Source: Streptomyces candidus (GTDB lineage: Bacteria; Actinomycetota; Actinomycetes; Streptomycetales; Streptomycetaceae). Taken from it: 51,877 bases of DNA. Numbering within the stretch: the stretch's first letter is position 1; each line of letters starts with the position of its first letter. A model generated the notes under the pieces. It saw nothing but the letters and a program-made list of their open reading frames with translations, did no database searches and was not told the origin of the DNA. Positions 1 to 8,307 of the stretch are shown here, one piece after another. The translations under genes were made by a program, and so were the position numbers. The DNA is taken from positions 1 through 51,877 of the forward strand of contig NZ_JACHEM010000023.1 of the NCBI RefSeq assembly GCF_014207445.1, read 5' to 3'.

Positions 1-363
1 TTCTACTGTCCGAGGCCCAGGGCGACGTGACAGAGGGTCCTGAGCCAGTCGGGCGGATCGCTGAGGGCCTCGTCTCGTTACCCGGTCCATGAGGGACCTG
101 GCCCGGCCGCCGGAACCTCCCCGCCCGACGGATTCATCCTGCCTCAAGCTGGCACCCGACAAACCGTTGATGTCAGATCCCCACCCCCCACGTCGATGGC
201 CTCACCCGACTCCCGCCTCGCGAGACGACGAGCCGATGCCCTCTTCGCGATGCTCCGCACCGGCACTTTCGACGAGCCCCAACCCGCCCGATCAGCTTGC
301 CCAAACCCACAGGGGCCCCGCAGCGCAGGGCACGTGGGCGGATGCTCGCGTGCCCTGCGGCCG
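1..363. other. left edge, no supportable gene
   Basis: No convincing start or family match was found. On the minus strand roughly positions 5-80 read as a short open tail ending in ...HVALGLGQ and a stop, which could be the last residues of a decayed gene, but no start or further homology is visible. Confidence 0.3.
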
Positions 364-744
364 TCAGTTCCGGGGTGGCGCCTCTGGCACGGCGTACCGT
401 GTGAACCATCCTCTGGCGGGGTGGTCGTCGGGCACGGAGTGATACAGCTCCGCGAACACGACCGCCAGCGCTCGGTCAGCCGCCTGCCAACGATCTGCGC
501 CCCTGCTGCGATGAGTTCCGTCGTCCGGCTGGTGCGTTGCGATAGTGCGCATGGCCACACCCAGTGCGTCGACCGCGCCGAGCAGCCGTCCCGCGATGTC
601 GTGAGTTGCGTCAGCCCCGGACTGCTGTGTCACGGCGATGCCGGCCAGCTTCCAGCAGGCATCCGCCACCTCCTCCGCCGCGGAGACGGCGGGACGGAGC
701 TGCTCTGCGGCGTCCGCAGGCTCTCCCGCCGGACAGAAGGCCAC
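364..744 (-). CDS. hypothetical helical protein downstream of aquaporin
   Basis: A 126-residue protein whose GTG start lies two bases after the aquaporin stop codon, so the two genes are probably cotranscribed. Third codon positions are almost all G or C, as in a real Streptomyces gene. The composition is Ala-rich and predicts amphipathic helices; no signal peptide, membrane segment or catalytic motif is visible. I do not recognise the family. The C-terminal segment ALAVVFAELYHS resembles a short isolated tail (PLAVVLAELCDS) on the minus strand near 37.4 kb, which may be a remnant of a relative. Function is unknown. The start is chosen because it abuts the aquaporin stop; the frame is open much further upstream only as an overlap with that gene. 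Confidence 0.55.
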   Translation of the reverse strand: MAFCPAGEPADAAEQLRPAVSAAEEVADACWKLAGIAVTQQSGADATHDIAGRLLGAVDALGVAMRTIATHQPDDGTHRSRGADRWQAADRALAVVFAELYHSVPDDHPARGWFTRYAVPEAPPRN

Positions 745-746
745 CG

Positions 747-1439
747 TCAGTGCCCCGGCTGCACGGCGAGCGCCCGGGAAGCCGCGCTCTCGTCGGCCGT
801 ATCGAGAGGGGCCACGTCGTGGGGGTGGAGAGCGCGAAAGCCCATACCTGCCGCCGCCCCGCCGAGAAGATTGGCGAGCAGATAGATCCAGAGAGCGGAC
901 CAGTCGAACAGGCCCGCCATGGCTCCGCCGAGCGCCACAGCAGGGTTGAACACGGCTCCTGATATCCCGCCCACCGTGACCGCGCCCGCCAGTACGGTCA
1001 AGCCGATGGCGAGACCGTAGAACGAGTTGTCGGGGTGGCTGGAGCTGGTTGCCACGTTCAGGACGACATAGGCCAGTGCGAAGGCGAAAAGCGCTTCGAC
1101 CACCAGCGCGGTTGCCAGTTCGCGGCCGGAGAACGACAAGGGGCGTACGGCCTCGGCCGACACGGCCCACCGGGCGAGCGGTCCGACTGCCAGCGCGGCC
1201 AGCGACTGGGCGCAGACGTACCCTGCCGCGGTCGCTCCACTGATCCGGCCGCGAAGGAGTACGGCTAGGGTGACCGCGGGGTTGTAGTGCGCGCCGGAGA
1301 CGTGGCCTCTGGCGTAGACCATGACCGTCAGGATCGCTCCGACGGCCAACGGGGCTAACGGCGCCTCGGAGAGCACTGCCGTGCCCACCGTGAGGACGAG
1401 GAAGAAGGTGCCGACGAATTCGACCGCATACCTGCGCAC
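747..1439 (-). CDS. MIP-family aquaporin / glycerol facilitator-like channel
   Basis: A 230-residue integral membrane channel of the major intrinsic protein family, moving water or small neutral solutes across the cytoplasmic membrane. Both half-helix signatures are present: HYNPAVTL (NPA at about residues 53-55) and AVFNPAVAL (NPA at about 165-167), which together form the pore constriction. Six hydrophobic segments can be read, and the length is normal for the family. The GTG start at 1439 follows GAGGAG at good spacing. The small gene at 364-744 follows after two bases, suggesting an operon. Bacterial AqpZ/AqpN-like versus GlpF-like selectivity cannot be decided by eye; no glycerol kinase lies nearby, which weakly argues against GlpF. 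Confidence 0.93.
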   Translation of the reverse strand: MRRYAVEFVGTFFLVLTVGTAVLSEAPLAPLAVGAILTVMVYARGHVSGAHYNPAVTLAVLLRGRISGATAAGYVCAQSLAALAVGPLARWAVSAEAVRPLSFSGRELATALVVEALFAFALAYVVLNVATSSSHPDNSFYGLAIGLTVLAGAVTVGGISGAVFNPAVALGGAMAGLFDWSALWIYLLANLLGGAAAGMGFRALHPHDVAPLDTADESAASRALAVQPGH

Positions 1440-2155
1440 TATGGCTCCTCATAACACGGGCTTCGGGTCTGACTTGCAGACACGTCGCGTCCCGGCCAAA
1501 CGTGTGCAAGGGCACGCAGGGGCCTGAGTGCAAGAACGCGATCGCATCGGAAACGTAGTCACCACCAAGGCACCGGGCCCAGGGGGGTGCGCCTTACGGA
1601 AGGGTGACGTCGGCCGGAGGGCATCCGCCTGCCACCTGACGCCGGCGCTCACGCACGGCAGGAGTTCGGCGACGGTGCGGCTGGACTGCCACTCCACCGA
1701 GCGCCTCCCGCTGATCGCCTCCACCTGATGCGGACGAAGCCCGTCCTTGGACATCCAGCGTTTCCCTACTGTCGCGAAGCGTGCAGGGCGAGCCCCTCCG
1801 AGGGTTCCAACGAACCCGGAACTGTCACGTGACGACGCCGATGCCGCGGTTCGGGACCGCTGCGCCAGGGCGATGGCCAGGCTTGGTCACCGTACGCCGT
1901 GTCACCACGGCCCACCTCGATCGCTCGGCAGGCCGCCGATACCGGTACCCCGCCGCCGCGCCCGTTGGTCTCGGGGTGCGGTGGAGGGGGCCGGGTGAAA
2001 ACAATGGGGGGCAGCGCAGGACTGCGCGCCTGTGCGCGCGGCCGGGTGCCCGGGCGTGAGTGCCGGTGAACTCGCAGGTGGGCGTTATGTGCCGTCTTCG
2101 GCGGGTACGTGGTCCGGACGTGTGCGACGTCTGACACGAGGAGATGAGGAGCAAC
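1440..2155. other. intergenic, no supportable gene
   Basis: A 0.7-kb stretch between the divergent aquaporin and oxidoreductase genes. Open frames occur on both strands but none has a recognisable family, a good ribosome binding site or consistent codon use. It should contain the promoters of both flanking genes; no clear -35/-10 pair was identified. Confidence 0.4.
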
Positions 2156-3136
2156 ATGCAGATCGGTTACAAGCTGACCGCCGAGTCGTTCGGCCCGGCG
2201 GAGCTGGTGCGGCAGGCCGTCCTCGCGGAGGAGGCGGGTTTCGACTTCGTCGAGATCAGCGATCACTATCATCCGTGGCTTGACAGTCAGGGGCATTCGC
2301 CGTTCGCCTGGACAGTGCTGGGGGGTATCGCGGCCAAGACGTCACGGATCGGACTGGCGACCGGGGTGACCTGCCCCACCGTGCGCTATCACCCGGCGAT
2401 CATCGCTCAGGCGGCCGCCACTCTCGCCCTGATGTCAGAGGGCCGTTTCGTCCTTGGCCTCGGCTCGGGCGAACGACTCAACGAGCACGTCGTGGGCCAC
2501 GGCTTCCCGGACACCGTCCGTACCCGGCACGAGATGTTGCGAGAGGCGCTGGAGATCATCCGGCTGCTGTGGAGCGGCGGGTACCAGTCCTACGAGGGCA
2601 AGTACCTGCGTCTGGAGGATGCCCGGGTGTTCGACCTCCCCGAGGAACTCCCTCTGATCGCGGTGGCAGGCAGCGGCAAGGCGTCGGCGCGTCTCGCCGC
2701 GGAGCTGGGTGACGGCCTGTTTGCCAACGAGGACAAGCCGGAGATCGTCCAGCACTACCGTGACGCCGGCGGCACCGGTCCGCGCTACGCGGAGGTCCCC
2801 ATGGCGTGGGCGCCCGACGAGGACACCGCGGCGAAGGCCGCCCTGGAGTCGTCGCGATGGGCCATGACCGGTTGGAAGGTCATGAGTGAGCTGCCCAACC
2901 CGGTCAACTTCGACGCCGCGAGCACAACCGTCCGCAAGGAGGACATGCTGGAGAAGTTCGCCTGCGGGCCCGAGCCCTCCCGGTATCTTGAGGTGGCGCA
3001 GAAGTTTGCCGACGCGGGCTTCGACCATCTGGTCATGCAGAACGCCGGCCCCGATCCGGACGGTTTCATCGACTTCTACCAGCGCGAGCTCGACGGGCCC
3101 ATGCGGCAGCTGAAGCCGAATGGCAAGCAGGCCTGA
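2156..3136 (+). CDS. LLM-class F420-dependent oxidoreductase (FGD-like, TIGR03557 type)
   Basis: A 326-residue luciferase-like monooxygenase-superfamily enzyme, expected to be a soluble TIM barrel using coenzyme F420. Family landmarks are EISDHYHPW near residue 40, the run on to IGLATGVTCPT, and RFVLGLGSGERLNEH, all typical of F420-dependent glucose-6-phosphate dehydrogenase-like proteins. The ATG at 2156 is preceded by GAGGAG (2146-2151); an ATG at 2144 would add four residues but its Shine-Dalgarno sequence directly abuts it, so the later start is preferred. The gene stands alone. The substrate is not predictable; most homologues act on small redox substrates rather than glucose 6-phosphate. 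Confidence 0.9.
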   Translation: MQIGYKLTAESFGPAELVRQAVLAEEAGFDFVEISDHYHPWLDSQGHSPFAWTVLGGIAAKTSRIGLATGVTCPTVRYHPAIIAQAAATLALMSEGRFVLGLGSGERLNEHVVGHGFPDTVRTRHEMLREALEIIRLLWSGGYQSYEGKYLRLEDARVFDLPEELPLIAVAGSGKASARLAAELGDGLFANEDKPEIVQHYRDAGGTGPRYAEVPMAWAPDEDTAAKAALESSRWAMTGWKVMSELPNPVNFDAASTTVRKEDMLEKFACGPEPSRYLEVAQKFADAGFDHLVMQNAGPDPDGFIDFYQRELDGPMRQLKPNGKQA

Positions 3137-3175
3137 ACCCGCCGTGCCACGTTGAGCGCGTGGGCTTCAACCAGC

Positions 3176-3325
3176 ATGCGGGCGTCCGCAGCTGGGACCT
3201 GCGGCGCCGGGCTGCTGGAAGGCAAACGCGTCAGCCGGGTGAGCACCACCAACTGGAGCCCCACCTTCTGCAACACCCCCGAATTCGCCCAGGCCAGCCG
3301 GAGTCTCTACCTGGCCATCGGCTGA
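3176..3325 (+). other. short open frame, possible gene remnant
   Basis: A 49-codon frame starting ATG and ending ...SLYLAIG and TGA. Its codon use is normal and the segment NWSPTFCNTPEFAQ looks protein-like rather than random, so it may be the tail of a decayed gene. No family was recognised and no ribosome binding site is obvious. Confidence 0.2.
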
Positions 3326-3362
3326 AGAAGGGGCTGTCGGCCAGCAGCTCCGGCCTCTCGAG

Positions 3363-3391
3363 ACGGCCCGCCGGTTTCCTGGGTGGGCCGT
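3363..3391. terminator. candidate hairpin terminator between convergent genes
   Basis: An inverted repeat pairs ACGGCCCGCC with GGTGGGCCGT (one G:U) around a 9-base loop. It lies between the end of the F420 oxidoreductase gene and the convergent amidohydrolase gene. There is no U-tract, as is usual in Streptomyces. Confidence 0.45.
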
Positions 3392-3698
3392 CACGGTTGC
3401 CCGCGCCGGTGGCGGCCAGGCCGAGGGCCCGGCCGCGGCGCCGCGTTCCGTAGCTGCGAGGCAAGGAAGTATGCGAGGCAAGGAAGTAGAGGAGGAAAGG
3501 CGGCGGCAGGAGCAGAGAAGGCCGTGTGGCTGCGCCCGGCCTGCGATTGCTCCCCCCGTTGTGTTCCCCAAGGAGGCCGACGCGTTGATGGCGGCGCATG
3601 TGCGTGCAGGCGCCCAGGTCGGCTCTAGGGCCCCGCTTCCTCGCACCTCAGGACGAACGGCAGCCGGTGTGGTCGCGGCGGTGGACAGCCCAGGTCTT
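3392..3698. other. intergenic, no supportable gene
   Basis: About 300 bases at the 3' side of two convergent genes. I see no coding frame with family similarity and no further strong hairpin. Confidence 0.4.
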
Positions 3699-5006
3699 CT
3701 AAGGGACGTCCGCGAGGGGCGTGCCGCCGGTCCGGGAGGGCGTGGGGATGCTCAGCCGTCCGGAGGACAGCTCGGCGGGTGTGCGGTGGAGGTGTCCGCG
3801 GGTCATGACGAACTGGACGCGCCCGGTGGCTTCGATGTCGGTGAGTGGGTTGCCGGCGGTGGCCACGAGGTCGGCTGCTTTGCCGGGGGCGATGTGGCCC
3901 AGGCGGGACTGCTGGAGGAGTCCGGCGGCGGTGCTGGTGGCGGCCTGCAAAGCTCTCAGGGGGGTGAGTCCGTGGGCGACGAGGGTGGTGAACTCGCGCC
4001 AGCCCTGTGCGTGGGGGAACATGCCGACGTCGGTGCCGAAGGCGATGGTGACGCCACTGGCGGCGGGCAGGGTGGCACGGGCGCGCAGGTCGGGGGCGTG
4101 GCGGCGGTAGGCGTCGCGGAGGTCGGGGGACTTGTCCTGCCAGAACGCGTCGTCGTCCAGGCGGTCGAGGTAGTAGAACTGGGCGTACTGGGTCGGTACC
4201 AGGTAGGTGTCGGCTTCGACGAGCAGGGCGAGGGTCTCGGCCCCGGCGAGGCAAGCGTGCTCGATGCTGCGCACGCCGGCGCGGACGGCTCGCTGGACGG
4301 CTTCGTCGGCGAAGGCGTGGGCGGCGCACGGCAGGCCGCGGTCTGCGGCGGTGGCGACGAGCGCGTTCATCTCCTGCTGCGTGTAGCCGACATGGAGCGG
4401 GGTGTCGGCAGGGGAGGAGAATCCGCCTCCGGCGGCGAACTTGATCCAGTCGGCGCCCGAACGTGCCTGTTCGCGTACCCGCCGGCGCAGGTTGTCGGCG
4501 CCGTCGGCGAGGGTGCCCACTTCCAGCCCGTAGCGCTGGGCGAGGGCGGGTGTCTTGTCGCCGTGGCCGCCGCGTGCGGAGAGCAGGTTGGGGGCCACGA
4601 ACATCCGCGGTCCCGGGATCAGCCCCTCCTCGACGCCCTTCTGCAGAGCGAGGTTGAGGGCGCCGTCGGCCGATCCCAGGTCTCGCACGGTGGTGAACCC
4701 GTGGTCGAGGAAGGTCCGCAGCAGGGGGACGGCGTTGAGCAGTTGGTATCCGGCCGGTTCGGTGTCGAGGTCGTCGTCGATGAGGTGGACGTGGCAGTCG
4801 ATGAAGCCGGGCAGAAGGGTCAGCCCCGGCAGCGGGACGACGCGGGTGGCACTGCCGATCCGCAGATCGGCGCCGACCTCGACGATCTCGTCGCCCTGGG
4901 TGCGGACCTGCAGACCGGTCTGCGCGCGGTCGCTCTCGCCGTCCCAGAGCTGGTCGGGGCAGAGCAGGACATCGGAGGAGTCGCGGATGGGCATGGAGAA
5001 GGACAC
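3699..5006 (-). CDS. metal-dependent amidohydrolase (imidazolonepropionase/prolidase-like)
   Basis: A 435-residue amidohydrolase-superfamily enzyme with a beta-sandwich plus TIM-barrel layout. Metal ligands are visible in order: GFIDCHVHL (His72 and His74), the bridging lysine in WIKFAAGGG, histidines in CAAHAF and SIEHAC, and the aspartate in AFGTDVG. This set matches the binuclear zinc Xaa-Pro/Xaa-Arg dipeptidase-like group that hydrolyses amide or cyclic amide bonds. The GTG start at 5006 lies 100 bases after the arginine decarboxylase gene in the same direction, so it is probably the third gene of that operon. An ATG at 4994 is an alternative start. From its neighbours it may act on an N-acylated, gamma-glutamylated or guanidino compound; that is inference. 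Confidence 0.9.
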   Translation of the reverse strand: MSFSMPIRDSSDVLLCPDQLWDGESDRAQTGLQVRTQGDEIVEVGADLRIGSATRVVPLPGLTLLPGFIDCHVHLIDDDLDTEPAGYQLLNAVPLLRTFLDHGFTTVRDLGSADGALNLALQKGVEEGLIPGPRMFVAPNLLSARGGHGDKTPALAQRYGLEVGTLADGADNLRRRVREQARSGADWIKFAAGGGFSSPADTPLHVGYTQQEMNALVATAADRGLPCAAHAFADEAVQRAVRAGVRSIEHACLAGAETLALLVEADTYLVPTQYAQFYYLDRLDDDAFWQDKSPDLRDAYRRHAPDLRARATLPAASGVTIAFGTDVGMFPHAQGWREFTTLVAHGLTPLRALQAATSTAAGLLQQSRLGHIAPGKAADLVATAGNPLTDIEATGRVQFVMTRGHLHRTPAELSSGRLSIPTPSRTGGTPLADVP

Positions 5007-5106
5007 CTGCCTCAGCTGGGGGACGGGGGCGGGGAGGATCCTGCGGGGGCCCGCGGGGCGGCAGGGCGACGGGAGGCGCGGACCGCTGCACTGCGGGAGC
5101 GGGCGT

Positions 5107-5700
5107 TCAGAAGAGGAAGACGAGACAGGCGACGATCTTGACGTAGTCGCCGTTGGCCGGGCCGGTCGCCTCGGCGGCCGCGCTGTGCGTGTGGACCGTA
5201 CGGCCGCCGATCGTGTAGTCCCGCGTGGAGGGCGAGTAGACGGCCAGGGCGTCGAAGTGCGCGTCGCCCCATTCCAGGGCCATGGCGGTCAGGGCCATCT
5301 GGACGGCCTTGTCGGCCGCCTGCTGGGCGGTTTTGCCCTGGGAGTCGTCTTCGTGGACTTCGGCGACGCAGCCCACCGAGCCGTCCTCAGGAATGGCGAC
5401 GCCGACGGCGGTCGCGATCTGGGCGCCGGGTTCGTCGGTGCGGGCCAGGGCCTGGATGGCGAAGAGGATCTGCCCGTCCTGGAGGAGTTCGCCGCCCTGT
5501 TCGGGGGGGAGGAGGGTGCAGCCGGGGGGGACGCGGCTGGAGACCTGGACCCGGTTGACCCGGCCCAGACCGGCGTCCATGTACATCAGGTCATGGGCCT
5601 GGAGCTCGCGGGCGTGGACCCCGGTTCCGGTGGTGAAGTACATGTGGGTGGGCAGCAGCGCTGGTCCGGACAGAGTGTTCTGTGCCATGGGAGAGGTCAC
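5107..5700 (-). CDS. pyruvoyl-dependent arginine decarboxylase family protein
   Basis: A 197-residue protein of the pyruvoyl-dependent arginine decarboxylase (PvlArgDC) family, which converts arginine to agmatine plus CO2. The self-cleavage signature is present as VQVSSRVPPG: Ser54-Ser55 aligns with the known Ser-Ser site where cleavage turns the second serine into the pyruvoyl group. The preceding DAGLGRVN and following LPPEQGGEL are also family-like. The GTG start at 5700 overlaps the stop of the upstream ligase by four bases (GTGA), showing translational coupling. Usual length is 160-195 residues, so it is complete. The C-terminus is unusually hydrophobic (KIVACLVFLF). Activity on arginine rather than another amino acid is inferred from the family. 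Confidence 0.85.
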   Translation of the reverse strand: MTSPMAQNTLSGPALLPTHMYFTTGTGVHARELQAHDLMYMDAGLGRVNRVQVSSRVPPGCTLLPPEQGGELLQDGQILFAIQALARTDEPGAQIATAVGVAIPEDGSVGCVAEVHEDDSQGKTAQQAADKAVQMALTAMALEWGDAHFDALAVYSPSTRDYTIGGRTVHTHSAAAEATGPANGDYVKIVACLVFLF

Positions 5701-6944
5701 CGTTCCTTCGTGTCGTCGACGAAGTCCGTCGAGGTGGGGGGAGGAGCAGGAGCTTCATGGGTGAGCAGGACGCGGGCCGGTGGGGGAGAGACCGCCATTA
5801 CGTCCACGGCCGCTGCGAACCCTCCTGGGCCCGCCCTGGCGGCGCGCTGGCGGTCGGCTCCGGTGCCGTGGCGGCGCACGGAGGCGAGCCAGCTGAGCAC
5901 GGTGGGGCGGTCGCCGAACCGGTCGAGGGCGTCGCCCAGCTCACCGCGCGCGGCGGCCAGCTGGGCCCACACGGGCCGGGAGAATGTCGCGGAACCCGCC
6001 TGGCCGGTAGTCGTCAAGAGGTTGCCGCGCGCCCCGCTCCGGGAGGCCTGCCAGCACGCGGCCCGCAGCACCGCGTCCTCGACCGCGGGCGCGCCCTGCC
6101 CCCGCCGCACCCTGCTCAGCGCGGCCGCGGTCATCGCCCGCACCAGCAGCGCGAACGCCGCCGTGCCGGCCGCGTCGGGCATCACGTCCGCAACTCGCAC
6201 CTCGACGGTCGGTACATGCCGGGAGGGACGGACATGCCAGTACAGCATCGCCGGATCGAGCGCCGCACCGCTCTCCACGAGCCGGTCCACCACCTGCTCG
6301 TAATGGTCTGCCGAGCGCAGGTAGGGCGGGGGACCCGATGTCGGCCACCTTCCCCACAGAGACGTCCGCCAGCTCGCATACGCGCTGTCCGTTCCCAGCC
6401 AGAACGGCGAGTTCGCCGACAACGCCAGCAGCACCGGCGTCCACAGCCGCAGCCAGTTGGTCACCTGGACCGCCTCCTCACGGTCGGGGATCCCCACATG
6501 GACGTGGCAGGCATTCACGCACTGCTGCTCCACCAAGAGCCCGAACCGCTCACCGATGGACGCGTAGCGCGGCTTGTCGAGCAAGGGTGTGGGCCCCGGA
6601 TCGCCCAGGATCGAGGTTCCCCCGGCCACGAGCAGACAACCGTGGGCGGCCGCGGACTCCGCGGCCCCCCGTCTCAGCCGCCGCACCTCGGCAAGCACCT
6701 CGTGACGGTCGCGGCACACCCTGCCCACGCATTCGACCTGGGCCTGCGCCATCTCCGACTCCACGTGGGCCGGACCGCAGGCAATTTTGGCATCGTCGAC
6801 GACGACCGCGGCGCGTCTGACGGCATGCCGGGTGCGTTGGTCGGCGAGGAAGAACTCCTCCTCCACGCCCAGTGTCAGCTCCGTTGCGGGACCGGGGGAC
6901 GGGGCGGCGGGGTGCTTGGGTAAGTCGTCGGCGCTGTCAGACAT
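5697..6944 (-). CDS. carboxylate-amine ligase, GCS2/YbdK family
   Basis: A 415-residue ATP-dependent ligase of the glutamate-cysteine ligase 2 (YbdK/EgtA-like) family, which joins a carboxylate, classically the gamma-carboxylate of glutamate, to an amine. The N-terminal LTLGVEEEFFL and the central NACHVHVGIPD are the family's substrate and metal-binding signatures, followed by VEVRVADVMPDA. It heads the three-gene operon and overlaps the next gene by four bases. The ATG at 6944 begins MSDSADDL; the frame is open further upstream but has no better start. Its pairing with an arginine decarboxylase suggests the amine could be agmatine, giving for example gamma-glutamyl-agmatine; this is inference. 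A true EgtA would be expected beside other ergothioneine genes, which are absent. Confidence 0.88.
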   Translation of the reverse strand: MSDSADDLPKHPAAPSPGPATELTLGVEEEFFLADQRTRHAVRRAAVVVDDAKIACGPAHVESEMAQAQVECVGRVCRDRHEVLAEVRRLRRGAAESAAAHGCLLVAGGTSILGDPGPTPLLDKPRYASIGERFGLLVEQQCVNACHVHVGIPDREEAVQVTNWLRLWTPVLLALSANSPFWLGTDSAYASWRTSLWGRWPTSGPPPYLRSADHYEQVVDRLVESGAALDPAMLYWHVRPSRHVPTVEVRVADVMPDAAGTAAFALLVRAMTAAALSRVRRGQGAPAVEDAVLRAACWQASRSGARGNLLTTTGQAGSATFSRPVWAQLAAARGELGDALDRFGDRPTVLSWLASVRRHGTGADRQRAARAGPGGFAAAVDVMAVSPPPARVLLTHEAPAPPPTSTDFVDDTKER

Positions 6945-7126
6945 GCGGATCCTGACTTCGGGGCGACGCCTTCGGCGGAAGCCGGTGGCGCGCGATGCGG
7001 CGAGAAAGGACCTGGCCCGGGTCTGTTCCGGATGCTTTCGACAAGCACCCCTTTCAACTCTTCCCACCGCCTCCGTGGCGGAATCATGGAAAGAATCTGC
7101 GAGCGACCGCACGAACGAGGGCGACG

Positions 7127-7504
7127 GTGTGGACTCCTGGCGCGGCCGGCGGCGCGCAGGAGCTGTTCCCGTTCGAGATGGCGAAGTTCGGGTTGGCCGT
7201 GGAGGACGCGCTCGCGCTGCCGGAGAAGCAGAAGGCCGCCCGCAAAGCCCGCAAGGCCGCCGAGCAGGCCCGCCAGGAGGCGGAGGCCGCCGCAAAGGGG
7301 GAGCACGAGCTGGGGCAGCAGGAGCGTGCCGCGGCGGCGGAGGTGCGTCGGATGCGCATCGCCGCGACGGCGGAGGTACGGCGGTCGTGGCGGAGGCCGC
7401 CACGGCGCAGGCCGAAGCCTCCTGCACCGTCTGGTGTGTCCTGGCGACAAGGTGCCGGATGTGAGGTGAGGTGCTGCCGTGGTCCGACGCGCTGCGGGGG
7501 CTGA
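7127..7504 (+). pseudogene. degenerate repeat copy A, charged Ala/Glu-rich coding remnant
   Basis: An open frame reading ...AQELFPFEMAKFGLAVEDALALPEKQ followed by a Lys/Arg/Ala/Glu-rich helical segment. It has no convincing start or ribosome binding site: the segment begins abruptly from upstream open sequence. A diverged copy of the same segment is found at 42.06-42.29 kb (same strand), where the sequence begins with a plausible ATG and continues YRAYLEHTYGQGW before the shared part. Both copies appear damaged. I do not recognise the family; the conserved core and charged coiled-coil-like tail are all that can be described. Confidence 0.4.
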
Positions 7505-7624
7505 ATGCGGAGCAGCATGCGCCGCTGCCCGGGACCGGCTGATCCCGGGGTCCGGGGGAGCGTTCCCGACCGGGTGAACCCCGGGCGTACCGGTAACCGG
7601 CGGCGGGGCGGCCGCGTCCTTGCG

Positions 7625-7846
7625 GTCAGGGAACGCACCGACGATGCCCTGAGTGCCCACCTGCCCGAGCCGGGTCTTGCCGTACTGACCGTCCACGCCC
7701 TGGATGAGGACACTCTTCATGAGGTGTGCCGTGTCCTGGGGGAGCGGTGGGCGGCCACCACCACGGTGCGGGCCCGGCGGGTCCCGGGGCAGCACGGGGT
7801 GCAGGCCCGGGTGTAGGTCGACATCCGGCAGCCGCCCCCGGGGCAG
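7625..7846 (+). pseudogene. DUF6207 family protein, broken by an in-frame stop
   Basis: The frame contains HLPEPGLAVLTVHALDEDT, GERWA, and ARVxVDIRQ, which match the DUF6207 family of small (about 70-residue) Streptomyces proteins of unknown function. A TAG at 7814-7816 sits exactly where the family has an aromatic residue (usually Tyr) before the final VDIRQ-like strand, so a TAC-to-TAG change is the likely lesion; the coding sense resumes after it. No good start codon is visible upstream either. Interpreted as a decayed accessory gene. Confidence 0.55.
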
Positions 7847-8160
7847 GACGGGCCTACGACGCGACCTCGCTACCGAAACTGGGCGGCAGACCACGGCCCT
7901 TGCGGTCCGGGGAAGTCGCGCCGCGAGGGTGGCGGGGCCGACTGTGCCTTTCGCGATCCCGTCGGTGCGGCGGCCTTCCGCGGGGACGGGTTGCCAGAGC
8001 CAGGAGTCGCCGAAGCCGTCCGGAAGGCCTGGCCCCACCACCGCCATCCGGGGCGTGGACGGGGGTGTCGGCGTTCGCGTACGGGTGAAAACGGCTGATT
8101 TCCACGCAGTACTGGGCAATACATGAAGCGACTCATTCGCCACCCGTGAAAGGCCCGCCC

Positions 8161-8307
8161 ATGCGCCGTATCGCTGCCGTTGCCGCCGGGACCGGAGCGC
8201 TCCTGATGCTCACCACCACCACCGCAGCAGCCGTACCCGCCGACGGCGGATTGTTGGGGATCCTCGGTCCCGGCGGGCTCCTCGGCTTTCTCGGCCGTCT
8301 CCTCTGA
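8161..8307 (+). CDS. small secreted hydrophobic peptide
   Basis: A 48-residue product. The N-terminus MRRIAAVAAG followed by a hydrophobic stretch and TTTAAAVPA has the layout of a Sec signal peptide with a cleavage site near residue 25. The predicted mature peptide is only about 22 residues, Gly/Leu-rich (GLLGILGPGGLLGFLGRLL), and would be strongly membrane- or surface-active. The start follows GAAAGG at eight bases. No maturation gene or immunity gene is adjacent. It could be a surface-active or signalling peptide, but no family is recognised and a function is not assigned. Confidence 0.5.
   Translation: MRRIAAVAAGTGALLMLTTTTAAAVPADGGLLGILGPGGLLGFLGRLL

Noticed and set aside
1449..1754. 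Minus-strand 101-codon frame upstream of the aquaporin
   Set aside because: No ribosome binding site, no recognisable family, and composition typical of a non-coding frame in GC-rich DNA.
3471..5141. A 556-codon plus-strand open frame over the amidohydrolase region
   Set aside because: It is antisense to a gene with complete amidohydrolase metal motifs, is Gly/Val-rich nonsense, and has no ribosome binding site. High GC makes such shadows common.
5697..6944. Assignment of the GCS2 ligase as ergothioneine enzyme EgtA
   Set aside because: None of the other ergothioneine genes (egtB, C, D, E) lies nearby, and the gene is coupled to an arginine decarboxylase instead.
7067..7081. CCGCC-TCCGT-GGCGG hairpin upstream of the carboxylate-amine ligase gene
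   Set aside because: A five-base-pair stem is too weak to call a terminator or riboswitch at this GC content.
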